NCBI GenBank assembly: GCA_023389175.1
Contig: JAEWEW010000117.1
Coordinates: 1 to 39,470 of the forward strand
DNA length: 39,470 nt
Reading direction: 5' to 3'
DNA from: Pseudomonadota bacterium
GTDB lineage: Bacteria > Pseudomonadota > Gammaproteobacteria > Burkholderiales > Burkholderiaceae_E
A program made the translations under genes and the position numbers. Position 1 is the first letter of the stretch. Each line of letters begins with the position of its first letter. This document shows positions 35,317-39,470 of this stretch, piece by piece. The notes under the pieces were generated by a model that saw nothing but the letters and a program-made list of their open reading frames with translations, made no database searches and was not told where the DNA came from.

Positions 35317-36846
35317 TCACGCGTTCCCGGCCGCGAGCCGCTCGCGCAGCAGGTTCTTCTGCACCTTGCCCATCTGGTTGCGCGGCAGCTCCTCCATCAC
35401 CAGGACCTTGCGCGGCACCTTGAAGCCCGCGATGCGACCCTTCACCGCCGCGATCAGTGCGGCGACATCGATCCGGGCACCGTCGCGCGGCACCACCGCC
35501 GCCGCGACGCTCTCGCCGAAGTCGCGGTCGGGGATGCCGACCACCGCCGACTCGCGCACGCCCGGCAGCTCGTCCAGCAGGCTTTCGATCTCCTTGGGGT
35601 ACACGTTGTAGCCGCCGGTGATGATCAGGTCCTTGCTGCGTCCGACGATGGACAGATAGCCGTTGGCATCGAAGCGGCCCACGTCGCCGGTCCGGAACCA
35701 GCCGTCGTCCGTGAACTCCTCGCGGGTCTTCTCCGGCATGCGCCAGTAGCCGCTGAAGACGTTCGGCCCGCGCACCTGGACGGCGCCCACTTCGTCCGGC
35801 CCGCAGGCGAGGCCGATGTCGTCGACCACGCGCACCCCGACACCGGGCAACGGCAGGCCGACCGTGCCCGCGACCCGATTGCCGTCGTACGGGTTGGACG
35901 TGAGCATGATCGTTTCGCTCATGCCGTAGCGCTCCAGGATGCGCAATCCGGTCCGCTCCTCGAACTCCCGGAAGGTCTCCTCCAGCAATGGCGCCGAGCC
36001 GGAGATGAAGAGCCGCATGTTGGCGCAGGCGCGACGATCGAAGCGCGGGTCGTCGAGCAGGCGCACGTACATGGTCGGCACGCCCATGAAGACAGTGGCC
36101 TGCGGCAGCGCCTCGATCACCGCGGCGGGGTCGAAGCGTGGCAGCCAGATCGTCTTCGCGCCCGACAGCAGCGCGCCGTGTGCCGCGACGAAGAGTCCGT
36201 GGACGTGGAAGATCGGCAGGGCGTGCAGCAGCACGTCGCCGCGCCGCCAGCGCCAGTAGTGATGCAGCGTGATCGCGTTGGAGGCGAGATTGCCGTGAGA
36301 GAGCATCGCGCCCTTGCTCCGGCCGGTGGTGCCGGAGGTGTAGAGGATCGCGGCCAGGTCCTGCGGCCGGCGGGCCACCGTGGCGAAGCGCGACGGCCGC
36401 GCCGCCGCGGCCTCGAGCAGGCTGCCGTCGCGGTTGTCGCCAAGGGTGAACACGTGCGGGACGCGCAGGCGTGCCGCGAGCGGCGCCACCCAGGCGTGGT
36501 TGCCGGGCGTGCAGACCACCACCTCCGGCTCGGCGTTGCCGACGAAATAGTCGATCTCGGCTTCGCGATACGCGACGTTGAGCGGCAGGTAGACGAAGCC
36601 GGCGCGCAGGCAGGCGAGATAGAGCAGCAGCGCTTCCGGCGACTTGTCCACCTGCGCCGCCACCCGCGCCCCCGGGGAAAGCCGCAACGAAGCCAGCAGC
36701 GAAGCGAGCTTGCCGGTCGCCCGCTCGATGTCGTCCCAGGTGTAGAAGAGCGGTTCGGCATCCGGACGGCGCACCTCGATTGCGCAGCCGTCACGCTCGT
36801 CCGGGAAGCCCGAAGCGAGCAGCGAGTAGAGGTTGGAGGAGTCCAT
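35317..36846 (-). CDS. matB: Malonyl-CoA synthetase
   Basis: This 509-residue AMP-forming acyl-CoA synthetase activates malonate to malonyl-CoA. The ATP-binding loop YTSGTTGRSKGAM is at 169-181. HALPIFHVHGLF, LFISGSAPLLEETFREFEERTG, RYGMSETIMLTSNPYDG and GWFRTGDVGRFDANGYLSIVGRSKDLIITGGYNVYP are all present. The C-terminal catalytic lysine is Lys494 in RNQMGKVQKN. LPLNVAYREAEIDYF and the SETIMLTSNPYDG segment agree with MatB. It is 72 bp downstream of the decarboxylase. Confidence 0.92.
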   Translation of the reverse strand: MDSSNLYSLLASGFPDERDGCAIEVRRPDAEPLFYTWDDIERATGKLASLLASLRLSPGARVAAQVDKSPEALLLYLACLRAGFVYLPLNVAYREAEIDYFVGNAEPEVVVCTPGNHAWVAPLAARLRVPHVFTLGDNRDGSLLEAAAARPSRFATVARRPQDLAAILYTSGTTGRSKGAMLSHGNLASNAITLHHYWRWRRGDVLLHALPIFHVHGLFVAAHGALLSGAKTIWLPRFDPAAVIEALPQATVFMGVPTMYVRLLDDPRFDRRACANMRLFISGSAPLLEETFREFEERTGLRILERYGMSETIMLTSNPYDGNRVAGTVGLPLPGVGVRVVDDIGLACGPDEVGAVQVRGPNVFSGYWRMPEKTREEFTDDGWFRTGDVGRFDANGYLSIVGRSKDLIITGGYNVYPKEIESLLDELPGVRESAVVGIPDRDFGESVAAAVVPRDGARIDVAALIAAVKGRIAGFKVPRKVLVMEELPRNQMGKVQKNLLRERLAAGNA

Positions 36847-36918
36847 GCGTTGCGCTACTCCGTCAGGGTCCGCCGCGCCGTCGCGGCGCGCGTGCCCGGA
36901 TTCTCACCGGCCCCCTCG

Positions 36919-38226
36919 TCAGACCAGGCCGGTGACCGCGCGCGAGGCGCTGACCTGGCCATTGGCGAAGGCCTCGTGGTTGTTCTCGATCTCTTCCAGA
37001 TCATACAAGTAGTTGACCATCAGCCCGTACGACTGGCGCTTGCCCTTGCGAGAGAGGTCCGCGCGGGCATTGATGCGCTCGAGCCGCGCCCCGTTGTAGA
37101 GGTGAAAGCGCGCCACCGGGTCTCCGCCGCGGACGTGGGTCCCGTGCACCAGGTAGCAGGCACAGAGCGCACGCAGCGCGGCCTCGTCCTCCTCGCCGGC
37201 GCCCGGTGCGCTGCGCCCGGGCGTGACGAGGCCCGACAGGTCGGTCTGGTGGCGCCGGCGCAGCGCGCTCAGCGTCGCGTTGATCCGTTTCGCCTTGGCG
37301 GGCGTAAGCGACGGCAGGTCGATCTCGGTGGTGCGCCCGAGCCAGTCCGCGAATCCCGGCACCGGAGAGAGCGTGCAGAAGGTCTTCAGCGACGGGACCT
37401 CGGCCTGCAGACGCTCCGCCACCCGCTTGATCAGGAAGTTGCCCAGGCTGATGCCGCGCAGGCCCGGCTGGCAATTGGAGATCGAGTAGAACGCGGCCAC
37501 GCGGTACTTCATAGCCGCCGACGGATCCGGCACCGGTTGCGCGAGCAGCGGGGCGATCGCGGTGGGGACCTCCGAGAGCAGCGCCACCTCGACGAAGATC
37601 AGCGGCTCGCCGGCCAGCACGGGGTGCATGAAAGCGAAGCAGCGGCGATCGGGTTGCACCCGGCGCCGCAGGTCGTCCCAGCCCTGGATCTCGTGCACCG
37701 CCTCGTGCTCGATCAGCCGTTCCAGCAGGGAGGCCGGAGAGTCCCAGTCCACGCGCTGCAGCGTCAGGAAGCCGGGGCTGAACCAGGAGGAAAGGAGGTG
37801 CTGCAGGTCCGCGTCCAGCGCCTTCAACGACTGGCCGGATGGGTGAGCGAGCACTTGCTCGCGCATCCGGACGATGGCCGCGGTGCCGCCTGGCGCCCGA
37901 TTGAGCCGTCGCAGCAGCTCCTGGCGCGGCGGCTCCGCGGCATGGGCGAGCCTCACCAGGTCCTCGGGGGCGCGGGAGGCTGAATAGGCCTCGGCCAGCC
38001 GCAGCACGTCACCCGCGTCGGGGTCGAAGTCGCGGGCAAGCGACTCGAAGAAACGCTGGCGCGCGGTGGGCGAGATTCCCTGGTAGCGGGCCAGGGCCCG
38101 GGCGGCGATGGCGAGGCTGTTCGACTCCCCGCGCTCGGTCAGCAGCTGACGGCAGTCCTTGAGCAACTCCTCCAGGTCGCTGCGGTCACGCTCCTGTTGT
38201 CGTGACTGCAGGAATCGCTCAAACAC
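36919..38226 (-). CDS. matA: Malonyl-CoA decarboxylase
   Basis: This 435-residue enzyme converts malonyl-CoA to acetyl-CoA and CO2. The N-terminal helical domain (about 1-160) is followed by the catalytic GNAT-like domain with CFAFMHPVLAGEPLIFVEVALL, AAFYSISNCQPGLRGISLGNFLIKRV (catalytic Ser region) and FHLYNGARLERINARADLSRKGK. It starts with a GTG (38226) that overlaps the regulator's stop by 8 bp, implying translational coupling. With the synthetase it forms the MatAB pathway for growth on malonate. Confidence 0.93.
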   Translation of the reverse strand: MFERFLQSRQQERDRSDLEELLKDCRQLLTERGESNSLAIAARALARYQGISPTARQRFFESLARDFDPDAGDVLRLAEAYSASRAPEDLVRLAHAAEPPRQELLRRLNRAPGGTAAIVRMREQVLAHPSGQSLKALDADLQHLLSSWFSPGFLTLQRVDWDSPASLLERLIEHEAVHEIQGWDDLRRRVQPDRRCFAFMHPVLAGEPLIFVEVALLSEVPTAIAPLLAQPVPDPSAAMKYRVAAFYSISNCQPGLRGISLGNFLIKRVAERLQAEVPSLKTFCTLSPVPGFADWLGRTTEIDLPSLTPAKAKRINATLSALRRRHQTDLSGLVTPGRSAPGAGEEDEAALRALCACYLVHGTHVRGGDPVARFHLYNGARLERINARADLSRKGKRQSYGLMVNYLYDLEEIENNHEAFANGQVSASRAVTGLV

Positions 38227-39058
38227 CGATATATTCCGGCTCTCTGTGAGAGTGAGCGCCTACTGACTTTGGATCGACAACGGCTGCGTCCGGGCCTGGG
38301 AGTGCCGCCGCCACAGGGGCGGTGGCCGAGGCGGGCGGGCCCTCCTCCGGTGCTGCCGGGCTGTCGTCGACCTCTCCCGGTTCCCGGGCGGCGGGTTGCG
38401 GTGCGGGGTGGGCCGCGCGCCACGCCTTCTGCTGGGCCAGCAGATGGTGGTGCATCACCTGCTCGGCCGCCTCGGCGTCCTCCCGGGCGATCGCCTTCAT
38501 CAGGGTGCGGTGCTCGGCAAGCGATTGGAGCAGGCGGTTGCCGGCCTGGCCCGACATGCCGCGGGCAAGCCGCAGGAACCGGCGCAGGTCCGTGGTGGCC
38601 CGTTGCAGCCAGGGGTTGCCCGACGCTTCGTGCAACAGGGCGTGAAGCTCGTCCGCGAGACGGTGGTAGCCCTCCGCGTCGCCCTTGGCCGCCTGCTGCT
38701 CCATTGCCTGGTGCAGCGCCTCGAGCCGCCGACGATCGATCGGGCCGAGGCGCCGGACCGCTTCTCCGGCACAGCGCGACTCCAGCATGGCGAGCACCGG
38801 GAAGAGCGACTCGACTTCGCTGGCGGACAGCTCCGTCACATAGGCGCCGCGCCCGGGGGCGAGCCGCACCAGCCCTTCATTGGCAAGGACCTTCAGGGCT
38901 TCGCGCAGCGGCGTGCGCGAGGTGCCGAGGCGGGCGGACAGGTCGAGCTCGTCGATCCGCAGCCCGGGTGCGAGAGTCCGGTCGAAGATCATCTCCCGGA
39001 CCCGATCGGCTACCTCCACATGAAGCGAAGCGCGGGCAATCCTGTCGTTGACATCCAT
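38219..39058 (-). CDS. matR: GntR-family (FadR/FCD) transcriptional regulator, MatR-like
   Basis: This 279-residue repressor-type protein has an N-terminal winged helix (about 12-75, with DELDLSARLGTSRTPLREALKVL) and a C-terminal FCD domain (about 85-212). The FCD metal-type histidines are in DELHALLH and AEHRTLMKAI. It probably senses malonate or malonyl-CoA and controls matAB. A further stretch of about 65 residues (215-279), rich in Pro, Ala, Glu and Ser, ends the protein and is unusual for the family. The 3' end overlaps matA. Confidence 0.9.
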   Translation of the reverse strand: MDVNDRIARASLHVEVADRVREMIFDRTLAPGLRIDELDLSARLGTSRTPLREALKVLANEGLVRLAPGRGAYVTELSASEVESLFPVLAMLESRCAGEAVRRLGPIDRRRLEALHQAMEQQAAKGDAEGYHRLADELHALLHEASGNPWLQRATTDLRRFLRLARGMSGQAGNRLLQSLAEHRTLMKAIAREDAEAAEQVMHHHLLAQQKAWRAAHPAPQPAAREPGEVDDSPAAPEEGPPASATAPVAAALPGPDAAVVDPKSVGAHSHREPEYIGV

Positions 39059-39237
39059 GGGCTCTCTGTCCTCTTCCGCGCCCCGATGAGGGGCGTCTCC
39101 TCGTGGCAGAAACGGGCGCCGATCCGAGAATCAATAATGACGGCCTGCAGAGGCCGCCAGCCGCGGAGAAGGACTCAAACGACCTGGAGCCCGCCAGGCC
39201 CGGAGACGGCCCTGGTGGTCTTCAAGTGATTTGCAGC
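39059..39237. promoter_or_regulatory. Upstream region of matR with short inverted repeats
   Basis: This gap holds an inverted repeat CGGCCT/AGGCCG with a 4-nt loop (39141-39156). It also holds a weaker imperfect repeat, CCAGGCC (39194-39200) and GGCCCTGG (39208-39215), which would form a bulged hairpin just after the stop of the next gene. One of them could be the operator for the GntR regulator and the other the end of the upstream transcript. Neither can be assigned from sequence. Confidence 0.35.
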
Positions 39238-39470
39238 TTACCGCGCCAACTCCCTGATCGAAAGCGCTGATTGAATAATTATACGGCGCTCTCCGACGCG
39301 GAAGCCAGCGGAAATCTCGGCGGTCGGCGCGGCCGCGAGCGTGATGCGGGCGTGGTCGTCGTCCGTGCCGGCCGCTTCGGCGCCCGCCCGCGTCGCCCCG
39401 GACGCCAGCGCCGGGACCGGCGGAAAGGCCGCGACGACGAGATCCGGGCCCTGGATCCGGACCGATTCCA
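39238..39470 (-). CDS. Unidentified protein, C-terminal part (5' truncated by the window edge)
   Basis: An open frame enters from the right edge and ends at TAA 39240-39238, giving 77 residues. The C-terminus reads HARITLAAAPTAEISAGFRVG followed by ERRIIIQSALSIRELAR. The composition is natural and the other two frames are Arg-rich or interrupted, so I accept it as coding. I recognise no family. It is on the same strand as matR and lies 179 bp upstream of it. Confidence 0.5.
   Translation of the reverse strand, partial: ESVRIQGPDLVVAAFPPVPALASGATRAGAEAAGTDDDHARITLAAAPTAEISAGFRVGERRIIIQSALSIRELAR

Noticed and set aside
34678..37983. 1101-codon plus-strand open frame opposite cnoX, matB and matA
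   Set aside because: It is antisense to three clearly recognisable genes, with Arg/His/Gly-rich low-complexity translation and no motif.

Overview
The window is a G+C-rich bacterial chromosome segment. It most likely comes from the Burkholderiales (Betaproteobacteria), although the genus cannot be fixed from the sequence alone. The strongest clue is the minus-strand order mnmG-rsmG-parA-parB-atpI-atpB-atpE-atpF-atpH-atpA-atpG-atpD-atpC, the usual origin-proximal arrangement of that order. Three parS centromere sites lie just upstream of mnmG, which supports an origin-proximal position.

Region 1 (1-13530) is the housekeeping block. It holds a left-truncated Rossmann-fold oxidoreductase, the complete nine-gene F1Fo ATP synthase operon, and parB, parA, rsmG and mnmG, all on the minus strand. 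A good sigma70-type promoter with a long, structured leader precedes atpI. Two REP-like GC-rich repeats sit inside the atp operon between atpA and atpG. ParA carries an unusual Pro/Ala-rich C-terminal tail of about 105 residues.

Region 2 (13530-25850) is metabolic and mixed. A lower-G+C non-coding gap between parS sites is followed by a gabD/zinc alcohol dehydrogenase pair (minus), pdxA with an in-frame LPGA-type repeat, and convergent pckG (GTP-dependent PEP carboxykinase). Then come a DrrAB-like ABC exporter, a MetC-like PLP enzyme, and a nucleotide-sugar pair: an epimerase/decarboxylase-like gene split by a frameshift that makes an ATGA stop/start overlap, followed by ugd.

Region 3 (25850-31155) is an AapJQMP-type polar amino acid ABC uptake operon with a YihV-like PfkB sugar kinase as its last gene.

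Region 4 (31206-39470) is all minus strand. It holds a universal stress protein; a cnoX-like thioredoxin/TPR gene, an nnrU-family membrane protein and a REC-GGDEF-EAL protein, whose receiver and GGDEF sites are degenerate while the EAL site is intact; and a malonate operon of GntR regulator, malonyl-CoA decarboxylase and malonyl-CoA synthetase. An unidentified gene enters from the right edge.

I found no tRNA, rRNA, CRISPR array, intact insertion sequence or obvious defence system. The most useful points for follow-up are the split epimerase, the parS layout over the mnmG-rsmG-parA-parB promoter, the ParA tail, the repeats inside the atp operon, the sugar kinase attached to the amino acid transporter, and the partly degenerate c-di-GMP protein.
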